DNA of 36,212 nt from Flavobacteriaceae bacterium (GCA_021648265.1 JAKITD010000025.1:1-36212), one strand, 5' to 3'. Counted from the stretch's first letter, positions 1 to 9,301 are shown. Numbers and translations are program-made. Notes: generated from the letters alone by a model not told the origin.

Positions 1-836
1 ATGATGATGGAACCCTTGGTAAAGACGGTCCTTTTGAGGTTTTAGACGCAATGGATTATAAGGCGATTGAAGATGTTGTGATCCGTTATGAGATTACCGA
101 CGTGTATTTATTGGCAGCGATGCTTTCTGCAACTGCTGAAAAATTCCCGATGCGTGCTTGGAATTTGAATATGAATTCCCTTTTTAATGTGCTTAATTTA
201 GCAAAAGAAAAAAAGATTAAAAAAGTGTTTTGGCCTTCAAGTATTGCAGTTTTTGGACCTACTACTCCTAGTACCAATACACCACAAAAAACGGTTATGG
301 AGCCCTCTACAGTTTATGGTATTAGCAAGCAAGCTGGTGAGCGTTGGTGTGAATATTATTTTAGTAAATACGGTGTTGATGTGAGAAGTATTCGGTATCC
401 AGGATTGATTAGTTATAAAACTTTACCTGGTGGAGGGACTACTGATTATGCAGTAGATATTTATCATAAAGCTTTAAAACACGGAAAATATATTTGTTTT
501 TTAAGTGAAAAAACTACCCTTCCAATGATGTATATTGATGATGCGATAAGAGCTACTCTTTCTATAATGGAAGCTCCAAAAGAAAGTATTAAAGTAAGAA
601 GTTCCTATAATCTTGCTGGAATTAGTTTTAGTCCTGAAGAAATAGCTGAAAGTGTAAAAAAACAAGTTCCAAATTTTGAAATGTCTTATGCACCAGATTT
701 TAGACAAGAAATTGCAGATTCTTGGCCACAAAGTATTGATGATTCTGAAGCTCAAAAAGATTGGGGCTGGAAAAACAATACTACCTTAGAAGGTATGTCT
801 TTAATTATGCTAGAGAATTTAAAGGAATATATTTAA
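1..836 (+). CDS. L-threonine 3-dehydrogenase, SDR/epimerase type (5' truncated by window)
   Basis: The reading frame is open from base 3, so the first ATG at 51 is internal and the N-terminal Rossmann nucleotide-binding part lies outside the window. The visible part carries the extended-SDR catalytic signature: a Ser in WPSSIAVFGP and the YGISK Tyr-xxx-Lys pair, followed by the RYPGLIS and GGGTTDYA segments and a C-terminal PEEIAESVKK region. This pattern matches the UDP-glucose epimerase-like threonine dehydrogenases known from Flavobacterium and other bacteria, which oxidise L-threonine to 2-amino-3-ketobutyrate with NAD. A generic NAD-dependent epimerase is the alternative. The stop codon lies inside the left copy of a 9-bp direct repeat that flanks a putative MITE. 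Confidence 0.85.
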   Translation, partial: DDGTLGKDGPFEVLDAMDYKAIEDVVIRYEITDVYLLAAMLSATAEKFPMRAWNLNMNSLFNVLNLAKEKKIKKVFWPSSIAVFGPTTPSTNTPQKTVMEPSTVYGISKQAGERWCEYYFSKYGVDVRSIRYPGLISYKTLPGGGTTDYAVDIYHKALKHGKYICFLSEKTTLPMMYIDDAIRATLSIMEAPKESIKVRSSYNLAGISFSPEEIAESVKKQVPNFEMSYAPDFRQEIADSWPQSIDDSEAQKDWGWKNNTTLEGMSLIMLENLKEYI

Positions 837-837
837 T

Positions 838-1050
838 CATTAGTGTCCGATAAAAGACTAAAGACCGCTCCGCTGAAAGACAAAAGACTTGATTTTAACT
901 ATCATATAAACAATAACTTACTAAATGTTTTTATATAATAAACAAGCATTAAAAAAAAATAAAAGCAAGGTGTCTCTTTTTAATAAAGCTTGAATCTAAG
1001 CTATATATAGGTTTTCAAGAAAACGTAAAAATTTTAATCGGATACTACTA
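838..1050. mobile_element. Putative 213-bp MITE-like element with 9-bp target duplication
   Basis: The two ends form imperfect terminal inverted repeats: TTAGTGTCCGAT on the left (840-851) and TAGTATCCGAT read from the right end (1047 down to 1037), about 14 of 18 positions matching. The element is flanked by identical 9-mers ATATTTAAT at 829-837 and 1051-1059, as a target-site duplication would be. There is no convincing ORF inside. The left end holds an iterated AAAGAC motif (852-890) around GCTCCGCTG, and there is a GTTTTCaaGAAAAC palindrome at 1011-1024. The A/T-rich duplication could be coincidental. Confidence 0.5.
852..890. repeat. Iterated AAAGAC short repeat around GCTCCGCTG
   Basis: Four near-copies of AAAGAC(T/C) occur in 39 bases, two on each side of a GC-rich centre GCTCCGCTG that stands out from the surrounding A+T-rich DNA. 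The array sits just inside the left end of the MITE candidate and may be part of it. Confidence 0.5.
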
Positions 1051-1085
1051 ATATTTAATTATAAAACATAAACTGATCCTAATTT

Positions 1086-1120
1086 AAAAAGCCCTTGATT
1101 TAATAAATCAAGGGCTTTTT
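1086..1120. terminator. Bidirectional rho-independent terminator
   Basis: A perfect stem AAAAAGCCCTTGATTT / AAATCAAGGGCTTTTT with a short AT loop, giving a T-tract on both strands. It lies between the convergent threonine dehydrogenase and OmpA-family genes and can serve both. Confidence 0.9.
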
Positions 1121-1136
1121 AGTTTTAGTTAATTTA

Positions 1137-3035
1137 TTATTGCTTTGTAATAATAAATTCTGAACGTCTATTTTTCAAGTTTTGTTCGTCTGTACATTTT
1201 TTTCCACAATTAATAAATGGTCTGCTTCTTCCAAATCCTTCACTAGATAATCTGTTTTTATCTATACCTTTAGAGATTAGATACTGCACGGTAGATTTAG
1301 AACGGCTATCTGATAGTTTTAAATTATATTCATCAGTACCACTCCCGCTAGTATCTGCGTGTCCTTCTACTTTAATTTCGAGAGTTGGATATTTTTTCAT
1401 AAGAGCCACTACTTTATCCAATTCAAAAGCAGCTTGTGGTTTAATGTTATGTTTATTATAATCAAAATGAATAGGATTAAGATTAATTTTATCTTCAGCG
1501 ATGATATCTTCGATTGGTTTTAAAGAAATAGAAGTATTTACATCGTCAAACTCCTTTGTAGTTACAGATACACCATTACTTTCGTAATCTTCAAGGAATG
1601 TAAGAATTTGATATTGATTTTCACATTCAGTTAAGAAAGTTACATTTCCGTTACTATCGGTTGTTCTGGTTGCTAATTTATTTTCACTAGCATCATATAA
1701 ATCTACACGTGCACCAGCTAAAGGAGCATTTGTGTATTCGTTTACAACTTGAACAGTAACCTCAACATCACATAAAGGTGCTATTTGTTTAACGGTGTAT
1801 ATATCGTCACTTCCAACGCCTCTTTCTCTGTTAGAAGAAACAAACCCTTCCTTAGATTCAGAGTTAAAGATAAATGCAAAATCGTCTTTTGGACTATTTA
1901 CATCGGTTCCAATATTTCTTGCAGTTCCAAATCCAGATCCTTCTGCTTCAGCAAAGAAAACATCTAGTTCTCCATAACCTAAATGACCATCACTTGAAAA
2001 GTAGAGAGTTCCGTTTGCATCAACAAAAGGAAAAACTTCTTTTCCTTCGGTGTTAATATTATCACCTAAACGTTCTGCTTTCCCAAATGAACCGTCTTTA
2101 TTTACAGCAACTTTATAGATATCCGACATTCCTTTTCCGCCAGGCATATCGCTAACAAAATATAAGGTGTTTCCGTCAGGGCTTAAAGCTGGTTGTCCAA
2201 ATGAATATTCACTATTGTTAAAGTTAACTGGAGTAGCATTGTCCCATTCCCCATTTAAAGATACAGCAGTGTAAAGGTTAATTTGGTTTATGCCTTCTTC
2301 ACTTTTCTTGTATTTTCCTTTATAGAAATCATTTCTGTCAAAATACATTCTAGAAGCATCTGCAGTAATTGCAACATTTCCTTCGTGGTATTTGGTATTT
2401 ACTTTTCCAGGTAATAAAGCTGCATTTTTAATAGTTCCACCTACATTTTCTGCAATGTATATATCTAGGTAAGGTTCTTCATTCCAACCATAATTTTTAC
2501 GTTTTGTATTTCTTGCAGAAGAAAAATAAAATGATTTTTTAATCATTGTACCTCCGAACTCTGAAAATTCGGTGTTAATTTCTTTCATGTTTTCAACGTC
2601 AAACTTCTTGTCGCTTTCCATATATCTAGGAAGGTAATTAGGGTCTTTCATAAAAGCTATTGCTCTAGAGTCATTAGGTTGCATTTCAGCAAATTTTTTC
2701 ATCCAGGTGTTGTACTCTCCATATTTTCCGTTAGCTTTTAACACTTGTGCATAATTATAAACTGTTTCAGGTTTTACTTTTTTACCTTTAACAACTCTCT
2801 TATAATAAGTTTCTGCGTTTTTAGAATCATTGATGTAATAATAACAATGTGCTAATTGTTCAAATACATAGCGATCACCTTTTCCTTTATCTAAAAGTTT
2901 TTTATAGGCATCAACTGCATCTGTATAAGCCAACCTATCATATAGGCCATCTGCTTTTTTTGTGTCTTTGTTCTGAGCAGTTGCTACAACTGTACTAACT
3001 GCTATAATTAAAAAGAATATATATATATTTTTCAT
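1137..3035 (-). CDS. OmpA-family outer-membrane protein with TPR, PD40 and peptidoglycan-binding domains
   Basis: 632 residues. An N-terminal signal peptide (MKNIYIFFLIIAVSTVVATAQ) is followed by a TPR-like helical region (about 25-115), WD40-like PD40 beta-propeller repeats (about 160-415, with motifs such as PALSPDGNTLYFVSDMPGG and FPFVDANGTLYFSSDG), a carboxypeptidase-regulatory-like Ig fold (about 425-500), and a C-terminal OmpA domain (about 515-632, HFDYNKHNIKP and GHADTSGSGTDEYN). This architecture resembles PorE-like T9SS-associated proteins that link an outer-membrane complex to peptidoglycan. It is the last gene of a three-gene set with PorP/SprF and a type-B cargo, separated from the PorP/SprF gene by 22 bp. 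Confidence 0.92.
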   Translation of the reverse strand: MKNIYIFFLIIAVSTVVATAQNKDTKKADGLYDRLAYTDAVDAYKKLLDKGKGDRYVFEQLAHCYYYINDSKNAETYYKRVVKGKKVKPETVYNYAQVLKANGKYGEYNTWMKKFAEMQPNDSRAIAFMKDPNYLPRYMESDKKFDVENMKEINTEFSEFGGTMIKKSFYFSSARNTKRKNYGWNEEPYLDIYIAENVGGTIKNAALLPGKVNTKYHEGNVAITADASRMYFDRNDFYKGKYKKSEEGINQINLYTAVSLNGEWDNATPVNFNNSEYSFGQPALSPDGNTLYFVSDMPGGKGMSDIYKVAVNKDGSFGKAERLGDNINTEGKEVFPFVDANGTLYFSSDGHLGYGELDVFFAEAEGSGFGTARNIGTDVNSPKDDFAFIFNSESKEGFVSSNRERGVGSDDIYTVKQIAPLCDVEVTVQVVNEYTNAPLAGARVDLYDASENKLATRTTDSNGNVTFLTECENQYQILTFLEDYESNGVSVTTKEFDDVNTSISLKPIEDIIAEDKINLNPIHFDYNKHNIKPQAAFELDKVVALMKKYPTLEIKVEGHADTSGSGTDEYNLKLSDSRSKSTVQYLISKGIDKNRLSSEGFGRSRPFINCGKKCTDEQNLKNRRSEFIITKQ

Positions 3036-3057
3036 GTTGAATGTGCTTTTTTAAGAT

Positions 3058-3972
3058 TTAGAAGTATCTAGGTGAACGTAAGGCGCGTTTGTTGAAAAAC
3101 ACGTCCCAGGTTAAAATAATTTCGTGAGAAGATCCTCCCACAGATTTAATATCTGATATTACACTATCGTAGGCATATCCAATTCGTAAGTTTGGTGTGA
3201 CTTGAAACCCAACCAATCCACTAAACGAATCATCTAATCTATAAGATACTCCAAGTTCAAATTTTTCATAAAACAAAGCATTTAAGTTAGCATCAAATGA
3301 AATAGGACCATCAAAATAGGTTTTAACCATTCCGTTTGGTTTTAACTTAAAATTATCTGTGATTTGAAATACATATCCTGCAGTTGCAAAATAGTGTTGT
3401 ATCTCAGAACCGTATTTTAATCCGTTTTCATCTAAATGAACAGACTCTAAAATGTTAGGCACTGAAAATCCAACATAGAATTTATCTGAATAAAAGAAAG
3501 CACCGGCTCCAATATTAGGAGTTACATTGCTTATGTTTTCAGAAAAGAAAGGGTCATTAGGATCTTGTAATTCTAAATCTACCAAGCCAACATCTAAAAA
3601 GGTGGCTCCTGCTTTAATACCTAGAGCTAATTTAAAATTATTTCCTAATTCTAATGTATAAGAAAAATCTGCATTAACGTTGGTTTCGGCAACAGGGCCT
3701 AATTCGTCTTTTACGACTGAGATTCCTAATCCTACTTTCTCGCCTATTGGTGAATGTGCCGATAATGTAAACGTTACTGGATTATCAGAGATTCCTGTCC
3801 ATTGGTTTCTATATAAAGCTGTAATTGACAAAGATTCTTTTGATCCAGCATAAGCAGGATTTACGACCGTCATATTATACATATATTGTGTGTACTGCGG
3901 GTCTTGTTGTGCGTTAACTTCTTGAAACAAAATAAGTCCAAAAAGAAATGTTATGATATATAATTTTTTCAT
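3058..3972 (-). CDS. PorP/SprF family type IX secretion system membrane protein
   Basis: 304 residues with a signal peptide ending near EVNAQ. The family hallmark QDPQYTQYMYNMTVVNPAYAG follows immediately, then NQWTGI and a beta-barrel-like remainder ending in a VISDIKSVGGSSHEIIL region. SprF-like proteins sit in the outer membrane and are needed for secretion or attachment of their partnered type-B T9SS cargo (SprF serves the adhesin SprB in Flavobacterium johnsoniae). Here the cargo candidate is the large upstream gene, 33 bp away, and the OmpA protein follows. The conserved cargo-PorP/SprF-OmpA order supports the role. The specific cargo assignment is inferred from position. Confidence 0.92.
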   Translation of the reverse strand: MKKLYIITFLFGLILFQEVNAQQDPQYTQYMYNMTVVNPAYAGSKESLSITALYRNQWTGISDNPVTFTLSAHSPIGEKVGLGISVVKDELGPVAETNVNADFSYTLELGNNFKLALGIKAGATFLDVGLVDLELQDPNDPFFSENISNVTPNIGAGAFFYSDKFYVGFSVPNILESVHLDENGLKYGSEIQHYFATAGYVFQITDNFKLKPNGMVKTYFDGPISFDANLNALFYEKFELGVSYRLDDSFSGLVGFQVTPNLRIGYAYDSVISDIKSVGGSSHEIILTWDVFFNKRALRSPRYF

Positions 3973-4005
3973 TTTTAAAATTGGTATTTATTTGGTTTGT
4001 AAAAG

Positions 4006-6912
4006 TTAGTTTTCGTTTTGATTAATGTACACCCATCCAGTGGTTTGTGATCCATACACGGGGTCTGAATTTTGAAAATCTATTACATAATAGTAAGTTC
4101 CTACAGGAAGTTTTTTATCATCGTTTGTTTGACCACCCCAATTTCTTCTATAGTTAGATTTATTATAAACTAACAATCCGAGTCTGTTAAACACTTGGAA
4201 GTTGGCAATACCAGATCGATCTGCTAAGAAACGTAAATCCATATTATCATTATAACCATCTCCGTTTGGAGAAACACCTTGGGTTATTACACAACCGTTT
4301 TCATTGTAATAAGTGACATCAAGTTCTGCTGTTTGAGAACAAATACCTGTTGATATTTCAACCATATAGGTGCCTTCCGATACTTCTTCTTCATTCCCTA
4401 AAGGAAGGTTTAGAGTGTCGCTTGTTTCTCCTATAATTTCTACATCATCAAAAAACCACTTATAAGTTAACTCACCAAAACCACCAGAGGTTGCAGTTAA
4501 TGTTTGAGATTGATCTGGGCAAGTAATAATATCTGGACCAATATGCGCTGTTAAGCCTCTTTCACTTACAGTAATTTCATCAGTATCAATACAGATTCCA
4601 ATAGTAACTTCAACTCTGTAAACTCCTAGTTCAATAACTGGAATAGAACCAGTTGTATAGTCTAATAATTCAAATCCATTTCCTTCAAGTCTATCTAACC
4701 ACCATTGGTAGGTAGCTTCATTTGAGTTTTCTGAATCTGGATAAGCATAAATTCTGCTAGGTTCGGGTTTATTAAGACAAGTTACAAAGTCTTCTCCAAG
4801 ATTTACCCCTAAGTCATCGCTTGGATCTACTATAATAGAATCTTCCGCCGTACAGTTTCCATTAGTAACAATTACACTATAAGTTCCTGTTTCTGTTACT
4901 ATTAATATTGGTGATATTTCCCCAACAATTTCAGTTCCATTAAGACTCCAAGTATAAGTTACTATAGTAGGATCTATATTAGAAGGACTTGCATCTAAAG
5001 TTACAATATCAAAGAAACAAGTTTGGAAGTCTTCACCTAAGTCTATTACTGGACTTTCTCCAAATGAGACACTTACTGTTTGTGTTACTGTACAACCCTC
5101 TATGGTAACCTCTACAGTGTAATCTCCAGAAGTAGTTACCGTAATTGTTTGAGTGTCTTCTCCAGTGTTCCATAAATAGGTTGCGTCATCTGGATTTCCT
5201 CCAGTTATTGCCGCAGTTATATCGTAAGATGTTTCGTCACAAAACTCTTGATCTCCACCTAAATCAACAGTAAAAGCAGCTTCAAGTGAAACAGTAACTT
5301 CGTCTGTTAATACTACAACATCACCATTACAGTTGGTGTAGGTTATTTGAGCAGTGTAGATTTCGGTTCCAGCAGGACATACATTAATAGTAGGGTCGTT
5401 ACTAATAAAGTTGCCATCAGCATCTAACCATTCAAAAACATAAGTTGGTGCTCCTACTGGAGAAATACTCCAAGCTTCATCGTTAGTTGTCCAAGGACCA
5501 TCAGATGTATTTCTTCCTGGAGGAACATAAGCAATAGTTCCAGCATTATTTTGAATTCCTAGTACTGCGTTTCCGTCATTCCAGGTTGTACATACTGGCT
5601 TGTCTTGAATATAAATTTCTATAACATTTGAAAACTCATAAAAAACTGCCATATGAGTAGCTAAAAGGTCATTACAAGCTCCACTGAAATAAGGAACATT
5701 AAAATAAGAAACTACCAATACTCTATTTGGAAAGGTTCCTAAAATTTCCCAAGCAATTTCATTGGTTCCATTTACAGAAGGGTCAATATCATGAACTGGA
5801 GTAAAAACATTTACTTCTGATAATGTCGTGTTGGTATTATTTGGTAAATCCTCATCAAAAGACCAACCATTTGAAGTATCTCCTGCATCAACCTCAAAAC
5901 GAATACCTCCATTGGATCCTACTTGAAATTGTGTTTCTATGTTCTCGAAGAAACAAAAATCAAAAGGTAAGTTGTTAGGTTCATTCCATGCATCATCAAT
6001 ATTAGTATTCACAGAATTAGCCAAACCATTAAAAGCAAAAGGAGGATCGTAAGTTATTGGGTCAACAGTATAGTTTTCAGTAAAACTTTCAAAAGTTTCT
6101 AAGAAACTTGCAGTTATATCTGTACAAGTTGCTCCGCTACCACAGTTCAATACCACATCTTCTCCAGCATTAATAAATAGTGATCCTGGGCCACCACTTA
6201 AACAACTAATTATTCCGCTTGTAACGGTACAATTTACGTCGTTTGCATCGTTAACAGTTATTACTACATCTGTAGTTGATGTGTAAGGGCCAAAAGAAAC
6301 TACTCCTGTAGTTGTTACTGATTGTGGAGGACTTCCCTGATCGTCGTTGATTAATAATTCTGTAGCCGATCCCATATTTGAAATGTCAACGTTGATTGAA
6401 AAATCATTACCATTGGTACAATCGCCATTGGTTGCAAAAGAAACCGTTGGATTTAAACAAGATTGACACCAAACATCAAAATCCAAAGGAGTAAATGCGT
6501 TTGTAGCACAACTAACTACACCGTCCGATTGAATCCAAATAGTAATTGTGTCTCCAGTAGATTGGTAGTTGATGCCGGCTAAATTACCGCCAGCACCATA
6601 AGGAGTTGCTGCGTTTAAATCTGTTACACCATCGGTATCGAGTACGATAAGTTCATCAAATCCATCTTCTACTTGTCCTGCATTAATAAATACATTTAAA
6701 GGAAAACCATCGGTGTTTGTAAAGACCATTTGTGTTAGGTCGTTATCAACATAGCAATAGGTCGTGTTTACAGGACCAGCTGCACAATCAATAGTTACTT
6801 GACTAAAAGATACTGTTGTAAAAAACAACAAAAGCGCAAAAGGAAGTATCCTTTTGTTTCTTTTAGCTAATAAATTGAGTTGATTTTGAAAAAAAGTAAT
6901 TTGTTTTTTCAT
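4006..6912 (-). CDS. Large secreted surface protein with Ig-like repeats and type-B T9SS sorting domain
   Basis: 968 residues. The signal peptide has an extended basic N-terminus and ends near FFTTVSFSQ. A Cys-containing N-terminal region is followed by a domain at about 260-500 that resembles surface-protein sandwich folds, then at least three Ig/PKD-like repeats beginning with variants of VDLGGDQEFC, INLGEDFQTC and VNLGEDFVTC. The C-terminal 90 residues are a gliding-motility-associated (type B) sorting domain: GVSPNGDGYNDNM, FQVFNRLGLLVYNK, LPVGTYYYVIDF. It should be exported through T9SS and attached to the cell surface. The function of the body is not recognisable; adhesin-like or polymer-binding roles are possible. 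It heads the operon with PorP/SprF and OmpA. Confidence 0.9.
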   Translation of the reverse strand: MKKQITFFQNQLNLLAKRNKRILPFALLLFFTTVSFSQVTIDCAAGPVNTTYCYVDNDLTQMVFTNTDGFPLNVFINAGQVEDGFDELIVLDTDGVTDLNAATPYGAGGNLAGINYQSTGDTITIWIQSDGVVSCATNAFTPLDFDVWCQSCLNPTVSFATNGDCTNGNDFSINVDISNMGSATELLINDDQGSPPQSVTTTGVVSFGPYTSTTDVVITVNDANDVNCTVTSGIISCLSGGPGSLFINAGEDVVLNCGSGATCTDITASFLETFESFTENYTVDPITYDPPFAFNGLANSVNTNIDDAWNEPNNLPFDFCFFENIETQFQVGSNGGIRFEVDAGDTSNGWSFDEDLPNNTNTTLSEVNVFTPVHDIDPSVNGTNEIAWEILGTFPNRVLVVSYFNVPYFSGACNDLLATHMAVFYEFSNVIEIYIQDKPVCTTWNDGNAVLGIQNNAGTIAYVPPGRNTSDGPWTTNDEAWSISPVGAPTYVFEWLDADGNFISNDPTINVCPAGTEIYTAQITYTNCNGDVVVLTDEVTVSLEAAFTVDLGGDQEFCDETSYDITAAITGGNPDDATYLWNTGEDTQTITVTTSGDYTVEVTIEGCTVTQTVSVSFGESPVIDLGEDFQTCFFDIVTLDASPSNIDPTIVTYTWSLNGTEIVGEISPILIVTETGTYSVIVTNGNCTAEDSIIVDPSDDLGVNLGEDFVTCLNKPEPSRIYAYPDSENSNEATYQWWLDRLEGNGFELLDYTTGSIPVIELGVYRVEVTIGICIDTDEITVSERGLTAHIGPDIITCPDQSQTLTATSGGFGELTYKWFFDDVEIIGETSDTLNLPLGNEEEVSEGTYMVEISTGICSQTAELDVTYYNENGCVITQGVSPNGDGYNDNMDLRFLADRSGIANFQVFNRLGLLVYNKSNYRRNWGGQTNDDKKLPVGTYYYVIDFQNSDPVYGSQTTGWVYINQNEN

Positions 6913-6941
6913 AAAAATTGAGGTTGTTGGTTATAATTCGT

Positions 6942-6973
6942 TAAATATAGTTAAAATTTAATTTGTGTCACAA
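6942..6973 (-). promoter_or_regulatory. Promoter of the T9SS cargo/PorP/OmpA operon
   Basis: On the minus strand TTG (complement of 6971-6973), a 21-bp spacer and TATATTTA (complement of 6942-6949) resemble the Bacteroidota TTG-N19-21-TAnnTTTG promoter, with the last base differing. It lies 30 bp upstream of the start codon. Confidence 0.5.
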
Positions 6974-7003
6974 TATAATTATTTATTTAAAATCATTTTT
7001 CAT

Positions 7004-7969
7004 TTAATTGTATTTTACTTTAAAGATCTCATACACAGGAAAATGGTCACTGTATCCTCCTAAATATTTTTCACCTACATAGGTTCTAAACGGGTTTCCT
7101 TTGTATTTTCCTGTATATTCCTGCAAATCTTGAGGATTATATATCTTTGACTCAACAAATTGAAGTGGATTATCGTACGGTTTTAAAAAATTATTTGAAA
7201 TTAATATTTGGTCAAATAAGTTCCATTCACCACGATAATTTAATGTTCCAACTTCGTTAGTTAAAAGCAGTTCCATTGGATTGTATAAATCGGTATTTTT
7301 AAGTTTTTGTAGGCTTTCTGAAGAAGGGTTGTCATTAAAATCGCCCATTATAATTATTTTTGCTTCGGGTTCTTCAATTAAAACATTTTCTATAATTTCT
7401 CTGTTTTTTGAAGCCGCTGCAATACGTTTGTACTCATTTTCTTTAGTGTTAGACTTTTTTGAAGGCCAATGATTCACCAATATATGAATTATATTACCAT
7501 CTAATTCGCCCTTTACATACAAAACATCTCTTGTATAATCACGCTCCCCATAATTGCCTTTTATATAAAGAGGAAAAGCTTCTTGATGCAAAACAGTAAA
7601 ATAATCTTCCCTATATAATAATGCGGTATCAATCCCTCGTTCATCGGGAGAATCAAAATGAATAAAATTATAATTTTTGTTTTTCAAATACTTTGAAGCT
7701 ATCAGGTCTGCGAGTACAGTATCGTTTTCTACTTCAGCAACACCAATAATTACAGGAGGATGCGATATTTCAGAAACACCTAAATTTGAAATTACTTGCC
7801 CCAATTTTCTTAATTTTTTATGGTAGCGATCTTCATTCCAATTTCTTTCAGAATCTTTCGTAAAATCATCGTCTAAAGTATTGGGATCGTCCTTCGTGTC
7901 AAATAAATTTTCAAGATTGTAAAAGCCGATGGTATAGTAACTAATTTCTGAAGATGCAATAAAAGCCAT
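7004..7969 (-). CDS. Endonuclease/exonuclease/phosphatase family protein
   Basis: 321 residues with the EEP-fold motifs in order: an N-terminal IGFYNLENLFDT block with the metal-ligand Asn and Glu, VIIGVAEVEN, a central ILVNHWPSK, IIMGDFNDNPSS (the catalytic Asp/Asn pair) and GGYSDHFPVYE near the C-terminus with the catalytic Asp-His. All key residues of the family are present. It has no strong signal peptide, only a weakly hydrophobic N-terminus (MAFIASSEIS), so its location is uncertain. Substrates in this family range from nucleic acids to phospholipids and cannot be told from sequence. It is divergent from hflX with a 77-bp gap. Confidence 0.88.
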   Translation of the reverse strand: MAFIASSEISYYTIGFYNLENLFDTKDDPNTLDDDFTKDSERNWNEDRYHKKLRKLGQVISNLGVSEISHPPVIIGVAEVENDTVLADLIASKYLKNKNYNFIHFDSPDERGIDTALLYREDYFTVLHQEAFPLYIKGNYGERDYTRDVLYVKGELDGNIIHILVNHWPSKKSNTKENEYKRIAAASKNREIIENVLIEEPEAKIIIMGDFNDNPSSESLQKLKNTDLYNPMELLLTNEVGTLNYRGEWNLFDQILISNNFLKPYDNPLQFVESKIYNPQDLQEYTGKYKGNPFRTYVGEKYLGGYSDHFPVYEIFKVKYN

Positions 7970-8022
7970 AGATGTTTTTTAATTTGCTAGCAAAATACAA
8001 AAATCACAAGGAATGTCTTTTG

Positions 8023-8030
8023 TACCTTTG
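8023..8030 (+). promoter_or_regulatory. -7 element of hflX
   Basis: TACCTTTG is a perfect TAnnTTTG box 16 bp before the proposed hflX start codon. I see no TTG at the usual distance upstream. Its position supports starting hflX at 8047, because the in-frame ATG at 7972 would lie upstream of the promoter. Confidence 0.6.
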
Positions 8031-8046
8031 TCAAATATTTAATTTT

Positions 8047-9291
8047 ATGATTGAAAAATCCAACATAGATTACGAAAAAGCAGTTTTAATAGGTATTATT
8101 ACTCAAAAGCAAAATGCAGATAAGTCAACTGAATATTTAGACGAATTAGAATTTTTGACTTATACTGCTGGTGGTGAAGTGTTAACGCGTTTTGTTCAGA
8201 AAATGGAAAGCCCAAATCCTAGAACTTTTTTAGGTACAGGAAAAATAGAAGAAGTAAGAGAGTATGTTGAAAAACATGAAGTTGGGTTGGTGGTTTTTGA
8301 TGATGAATTAACACCTGCACAACAAAAAAATATTGAAAAAATATTGGAATGTAAAATCATTGATCGTACCAATTTAATACTCGATATTTTTGCACAAAGA
8401 GCCCAAACAAGTTATGCACGAACTCAGGTTGAATTAGCACAATACCAATATTTATTACCTCGATTAACAGGAATGTGGACTCACCTTGAACGGCAACGTG
8501 GAGGTATTGGAATGCGTGGTCCTGGAGAAACTGAAATAGAAACAGATAGACGTATCGTTAGAGACAGAATTGCATTATTAAAAAAGAAACTTGCCAAAGT
8601 AGATCGTCAAATGGCTGTGCAACGTGGTAATCGTGGAGCGTTGATTCGGGTAGCTTTAGTAGGTTATACCAATGTTGGAAAATCTACTTTAATGAATGTA
8701 ATTAGCAAATCTAATGTGTTTGCCGAAAACAAGCTTTTCGCAACATTAGATACAACTGTAAGAAAAGTAGTTATAAAAAACCTTCCGTTTTTAGTAAGTG
8801 ATACCGTTGGTTTTATTAGAAAATTACCAACTCAATTAGTAGAATCTTTTAAAAGTACGTTGGATGAAGTTCGGGAAGCAGATTTGTTGCTACATGTGGT
8901 CGATATTTCGCATCCTTCTTTTGAAGATCATATCGCTTCCGTAGAAAAAATATTAGGCGAAATTAACGCTTCAGACAAACCTTGTGTGATGGTTTTTAAT
9001 AAAATTGACGCTTATCAATATGAAGTAATAGAAGAGGACGATTTAATTACCGAAAGGTCTAAAGCACACTATACCTTAGAAGATTGGAAACAAACTTGGA
9101 TGAATACTGAAAACCATTTAATGGAAGGGCAAAATAATGAAGCTATCTTTATTTCAGCATTAACCAAAGAAAATTTAGAAGATTTCAAAAAAACGGTTTA
9201 TAATAAGGTAAAGGAATTACATATTACTCGCTTTCCCTATAATCAGTTTTTATATGAAGATTACACAGAAGAGTTTCTTGAAGAAGAATAA
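8047..9291 (+). CDS. hflX: GTPase HflX
   Basis: 414 residues from the chosen ATG. The N-terminal HflX domain (about 10-195) contains FLGTGKIEE, FDDELTPAQQKN, DRTNLILDIFAQRA, LPRL and GGIGMRGPGETEIETDRR. The GTPase domain follows with G1 GYTNVGKS (206-213), G3 DTVGFIRKLP (252-261) and G4 NKID (318-321). HflX binds the 50S subunit and splits or rescues stalled ribosomes under stress. The frame is open back to an ATG at 7972, but that extension (MFFNLLAKYK...) is not family-like and overlaps the promoter. The gene stands alone and ends at a strong terminator. Confidence 0.95.
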   Translation: MIEKSNIDYEKAVLIGIITQKQNADKSTEYLDELEFLTYTAGGEVLTRFVQKMESPNPRTFLGTGKIEEVREYVEKHEVGLVVFDDELTPAQQKNIEKILECKIIDRTNLILDIFAQRAQTSYARTQVELAQYQYLLPRLTGMWTHLERQRGGIGMRGPGETEIETDRRIVRDRIALLKKKLAKVDRQMAVQRGNRGALIRVALVGYTNVGKSTLMNVISKSNVFAENKLFATLDTTVRKVVIKNLPFLVSDTVGFIRKLPTQLVESFKSTLDEVREADLLLHVVDISHPSFEDHIASVEKILGEINASDKPCVMVFNKIDAYQYEVIEEDDLITERSKAHYTLEDWKQTWMNTENHLMEGQNNEAIFISALTKENLEDFKKTVYNKVKELHITRFPYNQFLYEDYTEEFLEEE

Positions 9292-9301
9292 TTTACAATT
9301 T

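Noticed and set aside
7972-8046. N-terminal extension of HflX from an upstream in-frame ATG
   Set aside because: The 25 extra residues do not look like the HflX N-terminus and the -7 box lies inside them; the start at 8047 is preferred.
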